From contig JBAQKY010000017.1 in NCBI GenBank assembly GCA_049301455.1, positions 1-30,041 on the forward strand: a DNA stretch of 30,041 nucleotides, in the 5' to 3' direction. This document shows, in pieces, positions 14,232 through 21,075 of this stretch. How positions within the stretch are numbered: the first letter of the stretch is position 1; each line of letters starts with the position of its first letter. A program made the translations under genes and the position numbers. Under the pieces are notes generated by a model, which saw only the letters and a list, made by a program, of their open reading frames with translations, made no database searches and was not told where the DNA came from. The stretch is from JAUYMM01 sp049301455 (lineage in GTDB: Bacteria > Patescibacteriota > Microgenomatia > UBA8517).

Positions 14232-15470
14232 TTAGTACTTCAATAATTTAACAGCTTCTTGGAGTTGTTCGTCTACTTCAGTTTCTTGATTATCTACAAC
14301 TACTACATTTGGTTCTAAACCTTTTTCATTAACCCAATTTCCTTTAGGTGTTAACCACTTTGCAGTTGTAATGTGAAGACTACTTCCTTTATCAAGTTGC
14401 AATGGTTCCTGTATTGTTCCTTTTCCAAATGTTTTTTCTCCTACTAATTTATATCCATTAATTTCTGATAGTGCTCCAGCAAGAATTTCGGATGCTGATG
14501 CGCTTCCTGCATTAACCAAAATAACTACTTTCATGTTTCCAAATCTACCTGTTCTATCTGTTTTGAAATTGTTTTTTGTTAAACCTCTGTCTTCTATAAC
14601 AACAACTGAATCTTTTTTAACAAATTCTCCTGCAATATCGACTGAAGATTGCAAATATCCTCCAGGGTTATTCCTTAAATCTAATATAACTTTTGAAACT
14701 TGTGGTTTTTTAGAAACAACTTCGTTTACTGCCTTTTGCCATTCTGATTCTGTATCTGCACCAAACTTTAAAAGCTTAATGTGGGCTACTGTGTTGTCTT
14801 CTACATAGCTAACTATGACAGATGGGACATCTAGTGCTTCTCTGGTTATTTCTGTCTTAATTGGATCAGTTGATTCACCACGAAGAAGTAACAATGTAAC
14901 TTTTGTTCCTGCCTTACCTCTAATTATTTTGACTGCATCGTTTAAAGTAATTCCAGATGTTCCAATATCAATTTTCTTTTCAGGGTCTGCAATACCAACA
15001 ATTAAATCCCCTGCTTTTACCCCTGCTTTTTCTGCAGGTGAACTTGGAAGTGGAGCTATAACTGCTAAATTCTTTCCTTTAAATCCAATTTGAATACCAA
15101 CACCTTCAAATGAACCAGAAAGATCTTCTTCAACTACTTTGTTTTCTTCTGGAGGCAAAAATGCAGTGTATGGATCCCCTAGTGCTGCAACCATTCCAGA
15201 AATTGCACCATAGACCATTTTTTGTGGGCTTATCTTTGATTTATCATAGTAGCTTGCATCAATAGTATCCCAAATTCTCCAAAACAAACCAAAATCAACA
15301 TCTCTATTATCTGGAACTTCTCTTGAAATTTTAATTTTTGGAAAACTACCTGAATCCAACTTAAATCCATTGCTACCCAAACCATAGCCTGAAGTGAAAA
15401 TAACCCCAATAACAATTGAGTAAAGAAGTACTTTTCGAGCAATAGAAAAATTAAGGCGATTAACAGTCAT
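14232..15470 (-). CDS. ctpA: C-terminal processing peptidase (S41, CtpA-type)
   Basis: 412 residues. An N-terminal membrane anchor (about 12-32) is followed by the S41 N-terminal region (DPYTAFLPPEEN), a PDZ domain (about 115-205, FEGVGIQIGF ... AGVKAGDLIVGI) and the protease core. The catalytic Ser lies in AGSASASEIL (321-330) and the Lys in GEKTFGKGT (Lys350). It cleaves envelope proteins from their C-terminus outside the membrane. A TTTAAT box ends 7 nt before the ATG, and it also lies 22 bp after rpsR, so it may be both read through and separately transcribed. Confidence 0.95.
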   Translation of the reverse strand: MTVNRLNFSIARKVLLYSIVIGVIFTSGYGLGSNGFKLDSGSFPKIKISREVPDNRDVDFGLFWRIWDTIDASYYDKSKISPQKMVYGAISGMVAALGDPYTAFLPPEENKVVEEDLSGSFEGVGIQIGFKGKNLAVIAPLPSSPAEKAGVKAGDLIVGIADPEKKIDIGTSGITLNDAVKIIRGKAGTKVTLLLLRGESTDPIKTEITREALDVPSVIVSYVEDNTVAHIKLLKFGADTESEWQKAVNEVVSKKPQVSKVILDLRNNPGGYLQSSVDIAGEFVKKDSVVVIEDRGLTKNNFKTDRTGRFGNMKVVILVNAGSASASEILAGALSEINGYKLVGEKTFGKGTIQEPLQLDKGSSLHITTAKWLTPKGNWVNEKGLEPNVVVVDNQETEVDEQLQEAVKLLKY

Positions 15471-15477
15471 GTGAATA

Positions 15478-15483
15478 ATTAAA
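15478..15483 (-). promoter_or_regulatory. Candidate -10 box of ctpA
   Basis: TTTAAT on the minus strand, 7 nt before the ATG at 15470. No convincing -35 box. Confidence 0.4.
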
Positions 15484-15492
15484 CCACAAAAC

Positions 15493-15729
15493 TTAGAATG
15501 GTAGAAGGGCTAAAAATCTTGCTCTTTGTACTTCCATGCTTAATGATCTTTGATGTTTTGCACAAACTCCACTTCTCTCTCTTGAATAAATTCTACCTCT
15601 GTCTGACAAAAACTTAGAAAGAACTTCATATCCTTTATAAGTAGGAATTGTTTTTGTTTCACAGAAAAGACATTTTGTAGAAATTGGTCTTTCTTTTAAT
15701 ACTTTTCTCTTTGTTTTTTGTTTTGCCAT
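15493..15729 (-). CDS. rpsR: 30S ribosomal protein S18
   Basis: 78 residues, typical length. It contains CLFCETKTIPTYKGYEVLSKF and ends in the S18 block GVCAKHQRSLSMEVQRARFLALLP. The CxxC plus Cys-His pattern suggests a zinc-binding form. It is third in the conserved rpsF-ssb-rpsR operon. Confidence 0.97.
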   Translation of the reverse strand: MAKQKTKRKVLKERPISTKCLFCETKTIPTYKGYEVLSKFLSDRGRIYSRERSGVCAKHQRSLSMEVQRARFLALLPF

Positions 15730-15756
15730 ATTTATTTTTTAAATTTATATTCTTAA

Positions 15757-16239
15757 TTAAAAAGGAATATCGTCTGATGATACATCCTCGGTCTTTGCTT
15801 TTGCAACCTTTTTTACTTTTTCTTCTTTTGGTTCAGCCGCAACTTCATCTAAATTGTCTGGAACATCAAAAGTGTCTGGACCTTCTGCTGTTGTTCCTTC
15901 ACCTGCGCCTCTAGAGTCAAGCAAAATCATGTCATTTATAACAACTTCTGAAATATACTTTGTAACTCCATCTTTATCTTGGTAGCTTCTATTTGAAAGT
16001 CTTCCTTCTACATAGACTTTTCTACCTTTTTTCAAAAGTTGTCCACAGATTTCTGCAAGTTTGTTCCAAGCAACTAATCTAGTAAAATCAACTTCCTCTT
16101 TCTTTTCACCACTATCAGTTGTCCAACCTCTGTTTGTTGCTATGGTAAAAGTTGCAACAGCCATTCCTGTACCTGTGTACTTAAGTTCTGGATCTCTAGT
16201 TAGATTTCCAATAAGTTGAACTTTATTTAATGATTTCAT
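15757..16239 (-). CDS. ssb: Single-stranded DNA-binding protein
   Basis: 160 residues. The OB fold (about 1-110) begins MKSLNKVQLIGNLTRDPELK and includes FTRLVAWNKLAEICGQLLKKG and GRLSNRSYQDKDG. An acidic, disordered tail (TAEGPDTFDVPDNLDE) leads to SSDDIPF, the conserved C-terminal peptide that recruits replication and repair proteins. It sits between rpsF and rpsR, the classical arrangement. Confidence 0.97.
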   Translation of the reverse strand: MKSLNKVQLIGNLTRDPELKYTGTGMAVATFTIATNRGWTTDSGEKKEEVDFTRLVAWNKLAEICGQLLKKGRKVYVEGRLSNRSYQDKDGVTKYISEVVINDMILLDSRGAGEGTTAEGPDTFDVPDNLDEVAAEPKEEKVKKVAKAKTEDVSSDDIPF

Positions 16240-16257
16240 AATTTTAATTGAATCTCG

Positions 16258-16551
16258 TTATTTTTGTGCTTCTGTTCGAACTATCAAATATCTTAAAATG
16301 TTCTCTTCTGCTTTAAGTTTAACTTCAAATGGTTTAATTGATTTTGCATTCATTTCAAATGGCATATGAAGATATAAACCTTCTTTAGTCTTTTTGATTT
16401 CATGGAATAATTCTTTTACACCCCAGTCTTCAGCTTTTTCAATTTTGCCTTCAAGAAGTTTGATTACCTTTTCCAAAGATTCCAAAACAGCCTTTTTCTT
16501 GGCAGCTGTTGTCTTGCCTTCTAAAATTATTGTTAGTTCATATTTATTCAT
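16258..16551 (-). CDS. rpsF: 30S ribosomal protein S6
   Basis: 97 residues with the S6 start NKYELTIILEGK and the GVKELFHEIKKTKEGLYLHM segment, ending in NILRYLIVRTEAQK. It is first gene of the rpsF-ssb-rpsR operon. An extended -10 box (TGATATACT, 16570-16562) ends 10 nt before the ATG, and a weak CAGG lies in the short leader. Confidence 0.96.
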   Translation of the reverse strand: MNKYELTIILEGKTTAAKKKAVLESLEKVIKLLEGKIEKAEDWGVKELFHEIKKTKEGLYLHMPFEMNAKSIKPFEVKLKAEENILRYLIVRTEAQK

Positions 16552-16561
16552 AACCTGCGTT

Positions 16562-16570
16562 AGTATATCA
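16562..16570 (-). promoter_or_regulatory. Extended -10 box of the rpsF operon
   Basis: TGATATACT on the minus strand, 10 nt before the rpsF ATG. It gives a leader of only about 3-4 nt. Confidence 0.55.
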
Positions 16571-16598
16571 CGGCTGATTTGGTTTGCACAATAGAATG

Positions 16599-16859
16599 TT
16601 AAAAAATGGATGTTGCAACTTCTTCTGCTTGATTACAAACACTCGCTATCTTTCCACTACCTATTTTTTTACGCCATAACCGCAACGGTAAACATACCGG
16701 TACGGTTTTATGTTCACTATCGTTATGGATTCCACCTTCAAACAATTTAACCTCATCACGCTTACCAGAAGGGCTTAGATGTTCAATTTTGCAAAAAGAA
16801 TCGCCAGTATTAGGATCAACACCGACATGTTTACAAGTATTTATTTGAATTAAACTCAT
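16599..16859 (-). CDS. Small Cys/His protein of unknown function
   Basis: 86 residues from the ATG at 16859 (MSLIQINTCKHVGVDPNTGD). A longer frame opens at 16901, but a promoter ending 7 nt before 16859 supports the shorter one. It has four cysteines (C9, C23, C50, C69) and several histidines (for example IEHL, GGIHNDSEHK), spaced too irregularly for a standard zinc ribbon; metal binding is only a guess. A basic patch LRLWRKKIG precedes the C-terminus. No family is recognised. It lies between the GT2 gene and rpsF. Confidence 0.5.
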   Translation of the reverse strand: MSLIQINTCKHVGVDPNTGDSFCKIEHLSPSGKRDEVKLFEGGIHNDSEHKTVPVCLPLRLWRKKIGSGKIASVCNQAEEVATSIF

Positions 16860-16866
16860 TAGCCAG

Positions 16867-16894
16867 ATAATACAACCTAGGAATCTAAAATCAA
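16867..16894 (-). promoter_or_regulatory. Promoter of the small Cys/His gene
   Basis: TTGATT (16894-16889), 16-bp spacer, TATTAT (16872-16867), and 7 nt to the ATG at 16859. A leaderless start is predicted. Confidence 0.6.
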
Positions 16895-16903
16895 CTCCCA
16901 ATT

Positions 16904-17602
16904 TTAATTTTTACTTGGTCTGGACTTACTATCGACAATTTTATTCCATTCATACCACACCTTTTGCATTCTAAAATAACCAGGCCTACCAAGTACCCAG
17001 TGTGAATGGAAAACACTAAACAACCTAGTTTTTACAATATTGTATCCTCTGAAAATCATTTCTTTACCCCAATCGTAATCTTCACAACCAGATAACGATT
17101 CATCAAAGTTGTACATTTCCCACATCTCGCGTTTAATAATTGAATTAGTGTTTGTCATCCATGGTGAATAATCACTTCGTTTTCTTTCAAATAGGAGGAT
17201 AATTCTGCCAAAAAACCTGTTAAGATAACCGACTGCAAAATCCGGGCATGGACCACTTACGCCTGCCACATTAGGTTCCTGTAAAATTTTAATTCCAGAC
17301 TCTAAAAAATTATCAAAAATTGGAAGACTATGGCCGCTGATTATACATATATATTTACCTAATGATTTTCTTATTCCATAGTTCAGTGCATACCCATATG
17401 TGAAGTTACTTTGTTTTATTTTTAAAATTCTGACTGGGTATTTTTTTACAATATCTAAAGTGTTGTCGCTTGAACCAGAATCAATAATTAATACCTCAAA
17501 ATCTCTAATTGTTTGTATTTGTAGGGTTTCCAACACTTTGCCAATTAGCAAGCTCTCATTCTTAGTTCTGATAATAAAACTTACAAGTGGCTTCTTATTC
17601 AT
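16904..17602 (-). CDS. Family 2 glycosyltransferase (rhamnosyltransferase-like)
   Basis: 232 residues with a GT-A fold start (VSFIIRTKNESLLIGKVLETL), the nucleotide-sugar loop IIDSGSSDNTLDI, and ICIISGHSLPIF in place of a classic DxD, as in rhamnosyl-type GT2 enzymes. A later acidic block is LSGCEDYDWGKEM (ED catalytic-base region). It has no membrane helices. It likely adds sugars to a surface polysaccharide or glycolipid; donor and acceptor are unknown. It starts 5 nt after the ychF stop and has a GGAAG 9 nt before its ATG, so it is the second gene of that operon. Confidence 0.88.
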   Translation of the reverse strand: MNKKPLVSFIIRTKNESLLIGKVLETLQIQTIRDFEVLIIDSGSSDNTLDIVKKYPVRILKIKQSNFTYGYALNYGIRKSLGKYICIISGHSLPIFDNFLESGIKILQEPNVAGVSGPCPDFAVGYLNRFFGRIILLFERKRSDYSPWMTNTNSIIKREMWEMYNFDESLSGCEDYDWGKEMIFRGYNIVKTRLFSVFHSHWVLGRPGYFRMQKVWYEWNKIVDSKSRPSKN

Positions 17603-17607
17603 GAATA

Positions 17608-18585
17608 TTAACTTCCGATCTTAAATTCAATGACATCTCCATCTTTAACAATATAATCTCTACCTTCGCTCCTAACCTTGCCCAATTCTCTATTTTGTTT
17701 CCATCCTTTGTTTTCTACAAAATCATTAAAATCACAAACATCTGCCTTAATGAATTTAGCCATAAAATCAGTATGGATTACCCCACTGGCTTCTTGTGCT
17801 GTAATACCTTCATTGATAGTCCAAGCTCTAACTTCTTTTTCTCCTGCAGTTAAAAATGTAATTAGTCCTAATGTTTTAAATGCACCCTTAATCAGTTTTT
17901 CAAGGCCTGAGTTTGTAACACCCAAACCATTTAGATATTCTTTTTGGTCACTTTCAGGAAGATCTGATAATTCTGCCTCAACTTTGGCAGAAATTGCAAC
18001 AACCTGATTTCTATCAATTCCAAGTTCCGTTGCATATTTTTCTTCAATTTCGTTAGCGTTAGATACTTCATTTTCATCAACATTTAAACAAACTATGAAT
18101 GGTTTCTTTTTAAATAGTGGTAGCTCATCTGGATTTGAATTCTTTTTCTTCATGTGTTGTTCCATAGTTTGTTCATCAGCCAAATCAAGCTCAAGCTTTA
18201 AAATTTCAAAATCACTTTTTGGATCTTTAACACCTTGGCGTATAACATCTGGATCACTAAAAGCACGCAAGACAAAACAAATAGCGTCTACTTGTCTTAT
18301 ATGATTCAAAAATTTATTACCCAACCCTTCCCCTTTAGAAGCTCCTTCAATTAGTCCTGCAATATCTACAAACTCAACAGTTGCAGGAACAATTGGTGCA
18401 TTGTTAAATAGTGGACTTAAAACAGTAAGTCTTGCATCAGGAACTGGAACAACACCAACATTTGGTTCAATTGTTGCAAATGGAAAATTAGCAACATACG
18501 CCATTTGTTTTTTAAGAAGTGCATTAAACAATGTAGACTTTCCTACATTAGGTAACCCCACAAGACCACATTTTATAGATGACAT
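17608..18585 (-). CDS. ychF: Obg-like ATPase YchF
   Basis: 325 residues. G1 is GLPNVGKST (9-17), followed by FATIEPNVG and the DIAGLIEGASKGEGLGN switch II. NVDEN replaces the usual NKxD, which explains ATP rather than GTP preference in this family. The coiled-coil insert is short, so the protein is somewhat below the usual 360. The TGS domain at the C-terminus includes GVIHTDFMAKFIKADV and ends DYIVKDGDVIEFKI. It binds ribosomes and takes part in stress responses. TAGAAT lies 6 nt before its ATG. Confidence 0.96.
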   Translation of the reverse strand: MSSIKCGLVGLPNVGKSTLFNALLKKQMAYVANFPFATIEPNVGVVPVPDARLTVLSPLFNNAPIVPATVEFVDIAGLIEGASKGEGLGNKFLNHIRQVDAICFVLRAFSDPDVIRQGVKDPKSDFEILKLELDLADEQTMEQHMKKKNSNPDELPLFKKKPFIVCLNVDENEVSNANEIEEKYATELGIDRNQVVAISAKVEAELSDLPESDQKEYLNGLGVTNSGLEKLIKGAFKTLGLITFLTAGEKEVRAWTINEGITAQEASGVIHTDFMAKFIKADVCDFNDFVENKGWKQNRELGKVRSEGRDYIVKDGDVIEFKIGS

Positions 18586-18591
18586 GTGTGT

Positions 18592-18597
18592 ATTCTA
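18592..18597 (-). promoter_or_regulatory. ychF -10 box
   Basis: TAGAAT on the minus strand, 6 nt before the ATG at 18585. The 15 bases from this box through the ATG are identical to those at the start of the MFS fragment at 20047. Confidence 0.5.
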
Positions 18598-18611
18598 ACA
18601 TTTTGTAGATT

Positions 18612-19571
18612 TTAAGAAAGGCTGTTCGTTTTTTTAATATTCTTCATATACCAATCAACTGTTCGTACTATTCCGTCTTTTACCCGAGTCTGTGGTTTCC
18701 ATCCAAACTCTTCATTCAGTCTTGAGTAATCACCATAAATTCCAAACTGATCTGATGGTGTGACCCCATTTACTTCCACTGGGTATGTAGCTGAGTCTTT
18801 ACCAAATGCTTGTATTAAATGGTCTTGAAGCTCCTTAATTGTAGTTTTTTGACCTGAACAAACATTATAAATTTTACTTTTTATTTTTTTTGCTTTTAAT
18901 AACATTAAAAGTGCATTTACCACATCGTCAATATATACAAAGTCTCTAAATCTTTCTCTCGAGCCTTTTGTTAATATTGGTTCGTCGTAAAAAATATAAT
19001 GTGCAAATATACTTACAATTCCTTGTTTAACATTTTCAAGGTCCTGACCAGGGCCGTAAACATTAAAGAATCTTGTGTTTATTATTTCAATGTTTTTAAA
19101 TTCGTCTAGATCACTATATATTTCGGTCATTAACTTACCCAAGGCATATAATGATTTAGCGTGCGCTGGCATGTTTTCATTCACTTTTGATTCTTCAGGA
19201 TCACCATATACAGCCATCGAACTAGCATTAATAAATCGCTTAACACCTTCTTGAGAACTTATCTTCATCAGATTCAATGTAGCTTCTATATTTGTTTTTA
19301 CATGCCTGGATGGATTCTCATAAGTCAATTCTGTACTGGAAACTGCCGCTAAATGAATCACGCAATCAAAATTATTTTTTTTAAAGTAGTTTCGAATAAA
19401 AATACTATCAGTTATGTCTGCTTGTGTGAAATTTATTTCTTTGTCAGATACATTGCTTAATTTCCCCGTTGAAAGATCGTCAACAACAAACACTTCATTG
19501 CCACCATTGACAAGTGGGTCAATCAATTTGGATCCTATAAACCCTGCCCCACCAGTGATTAAAATTTTCAT
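18612..19571 (-). CDS. NAD-dependent sugar-nucleotide epimerase/dehydratase
   Basis: 319 residues of the extended short-chain dehydrogenase family. The NAD-binding GGAGFIGSKL is at 7-16, DDLSTGK follows strand 2, and HLAAVSS, INASSMAVYGD and the catalytic YALGK (YxxxK) are in order. The GalE/RfbB-type C-terminal region reads RFFNVYGPGQD and RDFVYIDDVVNALL. It probably makes a nucleotide sugar for surface glycans; which sugar is not readable. A perfect TATAAT ends 6 nt before its ATG. Repeat copy A lies upstream of it. Confidence 0.9.
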   Translation of the reverse strand: MKILITGGAGFIGSKLIDPLVNGGNEVFVVDDLSTGKLSNVSDKEINFTQADITDSIFIRNYFKKNNFDCVIHLAAVSSTELTYENPSRHVKTNIEATLNLMKISSQEGVKRFINASSMAVYGDPEESKVNENMPAHAKSLYALGKLMTEIYSDLDEFKNIEIINTRFFNVYGPGQDLENVKQGIVSIFAHYIFYDEPILTKGSRERFRDFVYIDDVVNALLMLLKAKKIKSKIYNVCSGQKTTIKELQDHLIQAFGKDSATYPVEVNGVTPSDQFGIYGDYSRLNEEFGWKPQTRVKDGIVRTVDWYMKNIKKTNSLS

Positions 19572-19577
19572 AAACTA

Positions 19578-19607
19578 ATTATAACAACCCTGTAAAATCT
19601 ATGTCGT
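19578..19607 (-). promoter_or_regulatory. Epimerase promoter with flanking inverted repeat
   Basis: ACGACA (19607-19602), 18-bp spacer, TATAAT (19583-19578), and 6 nt to the ATG at 19571. A 7-bp inverted repeat, TCTATGT at 19598-19604 and ACATAGA at 19616-19622, brackets the -35 box and may be an operator. Confidence 0.55.
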
Positions 19608-19630
19608 TCTAAACTACATAGAGTGTTGAT

Positions 19631-19772
19631 GAAACTATTCGTCCTAAACTATCTCTCTCAATGATCAATCTTGATTTTTTAGGTTCTGGAAGTTTAAATT
19701 TGAAGTAAAAGTCAAAAGTTGGGACAGTGAAATGAAAATCCCAATTTTTAACCCCATGGCTAGATTTTAACA
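19631..19772. repeat. Dispersed repeat, copy A
   Basis: About 140 bp matching copy B at 20895-21035 and more weakly copy C at 22164-22254. Shared landmarks are gttgggacagtgaaa and a block that on the minus strand encodes FTVPTFDFYFKFKLPEP. It lies between the MFS fragment and the epimerase gene. A TTGGGA/TCCCAA pair inside it could form a hairpin after the MFS fragment. Confidence 0.75.
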
Positions 19773-20047
19773 TATTTATACTTATATGTTGATACTCCAA
19801 ATAACCCAATAAACAAAACAGTAAAGGCTAAAATTATTAATGTATTATTTATTCCTGATTTATCTAGCATCAAACCCCATATCGGCAACACCATAGCTGT
19901 ACCGAGACTTTTAAGCATGCTACCTGCAGAAGCGATTGTACTTCGTTGTAAGCTAGTTGCTTCAATTTGTTGAAGATTATCCAACACATTTAATCTCAGT
20001 CCATGTGACATGAAGAATGTTACGATGAAACCTATTATAGAACTCAT
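19760..20047 (-). pseudogene. Fragment of an MFS transporter (C-terminal helices only)
   Basis: 95 residues matching only the last three or so helices of a major facilitator transporter: NLQQIEATSLQRSTIASAGS is the cytoplasmic loop before a late helix and LPIWGLMLDKSG the usual G-x-x-x-D-x-x-G turn. About 300 N-terminal residues are missing and there is no sign of them upstream, where the ART-like gene ends 16 bp away. It nevertheless has an ATG and a TAGAAT box 6 nt before it, so it may be expressed. Most likely a remnant after recombination. Confidence 0.7.
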
Positions 20048-20053
20048 GTGTGT

Positions 20054-20059
20054 ATTCTA
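20054..20059 (-). promoter_or_regulatory. -10 box of the MFS fragment
   Basis: TAGAAT on the minus strand, 6 nt before the ATG at 20047. Box, gap and ATG match ychF base for base. Confidence 0.4.
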
Positions 20060-20062
20060 GCA

Positions 20063-20866
20063 TTATTTTAGTTGGCGATGCTCTACCCATTTTCTCTTTA
20101 GCGTAAGCTCATTCATGCGTACTGATGAATCTACGTTTTCTAAAAATGCTTTATACTCCAGCGCTTCCTCTTTCTTCCTTCTGAATTCAGCTTGAATACT
20201 GTTTATCGCTTCTAATTTTTGCTCATCATTAAAATCAGATACATCAATTGTAATCTTTTCAGAATCATTTGGGTGTGTTGATAACACTAACTTCAATATT
20301 TTATAGTTATCCGCTGGAACTTCATCAGCTATCCACTCTGAACCTTCAAAACCATTATTGTAATGACCCATCCATTTAGGAAGAATCTTTGGTTCACGGA
20401 TCTCTAATTTCTTGGTGTCAACTTCTATGACTAAGCCACAAACAGGAAGGTCGATTCCAGTTACTTGCCCTCCATCTTTATAATGTCTAGGTGTTTTCAC
20501 AAAAGCGTTTTCGACTCTTCCCTTAGATGCATATACTTTCTCGACCATTGTAAGGTTAGTTGACATATAAACACCTAGTTCATTGCCGTCTCCAATCCTA
20601 GTAGAATCTTCAACGTCCTGTGAGCCAGGAATTAATGGTTTGTTAAACATTCCCAATGACAAATCTTCTGGATTAACTGTAAAAGCTCTATATAGCGTGT
20701 CAGGTCTCTGGTGTATTACTTCGACATTGCCTGTTGTTTCTATGCCTAATCCTTGCATTTCGACCACTCCTCGTTTCGACATTGCGTTTGATGCCGGGGG
20801 CACCACCAAAGTCTTTATTAACTTAGTATCGTTATGTTCACCCTCCAAACCTTCCAGGTCGCCCAT
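20063..20866 (-). CDS. Unknown protein, candidate ADP-ribosyltransferase fold
   Basis: 267 residues from the ATG at 20866. An open frame continues to 21049, but that part is repeat copy B, and a promoter (TTGTCA, 16 bp, TATCAT) ends 6 nt before 20866. The order of motifs resembles the R-S-E class of ADP-ribosyltransferases: RPDTLYRAFTV (Arg60), ELGVYMSTNLTMVEKVYA (Ser102-Thr103) and FEGSEWIADEVPADNYKIL (Glu177). The C-terminus is a charged helix (EFRRKKEEALEYKAFLENV). No signal peptide. The ART assignment is a motif-level inference. Neighbours are the glycosidase-like gene upstream and an MFS fragment downstream. Confidence 0.6.
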   Translation of the reverse strand: MGDLEGLEGEHNDTKLIKTLVVPPASNAMSKRGVVEMQGLGIETTGNVEVIHQRPDTLYRAFTVNPEDLSLGMFNKPLIPGSQDVEDSTRIGDGNELGVYMSTNLTMVEKVYASKGRVENAFVKTPRHYKDGGQVTGIDLPVCGLVIEVDTKKLEIREPKILPKWMGHYNNGFEGSEWIADEVPADNYKILKLVLSTHPNDSEKITIDVSDFNDEQKLEAINSIQAEFRRKKEEALEYKAFLENVDSSVRMNELTLKRKWVEHRQLK

Positions 20867-20872
20867 GGATAA

Positions 20873-20900
20873 ATGATAACAGTAATTTGAGATTTGACAA
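20873..20900 (-). promoter_or_regulatory. Promoter of the ART-like gene
   Basis: TTGTCA (20900-20895), 16-bp spacer, TATCAT (20878-20873) with an extended TGT before it, then 6 nt to the ATG at 20866. The -35 box lies at the edge of repeat copy B. Confidence 0.6.
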
Positions 20901-21035
20901 TCTGTCCAACTATTCCTTTGGAGAATCAATCTGCCTTTATTTGGTTCAGGAATTTTAATTTTTAAGTAAAAATCTAAAGTTGGGACAGTGAAACTGAACA
21001 CTGAATAAGACAAAACTGATGTTTCAGTTTTAACA
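20895..21035. repeat. Dispersed repeat, copy B
   Basis: About 140 bp similar to copy A. It shares gttgggacagtgaaa and encodes on the minus strand FTVPTLDFYLKIKIPEPNKG, against FTVPTFDFYFKFKLPEPKKS in A. Both copies begin, on the minus strand, with ATGTTAAAA. Copy B differs from A by a frame change between that ATG and the conserved block. It lies between the glycosidase-like and ART-like genes. Confidence 0.8.
21012..21031 (-). terminator. Hairpin after the glycosidase-like gene
   Basis: Perfect 8-bp stem AAAACTGA/TCAGTTTT with a 4-nt loop, 45 bp past the stop at 21076. On the minus strand it ends in TTTT followed by GTCTTATT, as in a weak intrinsic terminator. It lies in the outer part of repeat copy B. 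Confidence 0.5.
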
Positions 21036-21075
21036 TAAATACATTTCAATAAAGTACGCCTATTAACACAGTAGT

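Noticed and set aside
19609..19809. 66-residue minus-strand ORF
   Set aside because: It overlaps the MFS fragment and mainly consists of repeat copy A. I report the repeat rather than a gene, although an ATG at about 19772 with TATAAG 7 nt before it leaves a small ORF possible.
20867..21049. N-terminal extension of the ART-like protein
   Set aside because: This part is repeat copy B and includes the promoter of the gene; the start at 20866 is better supported.
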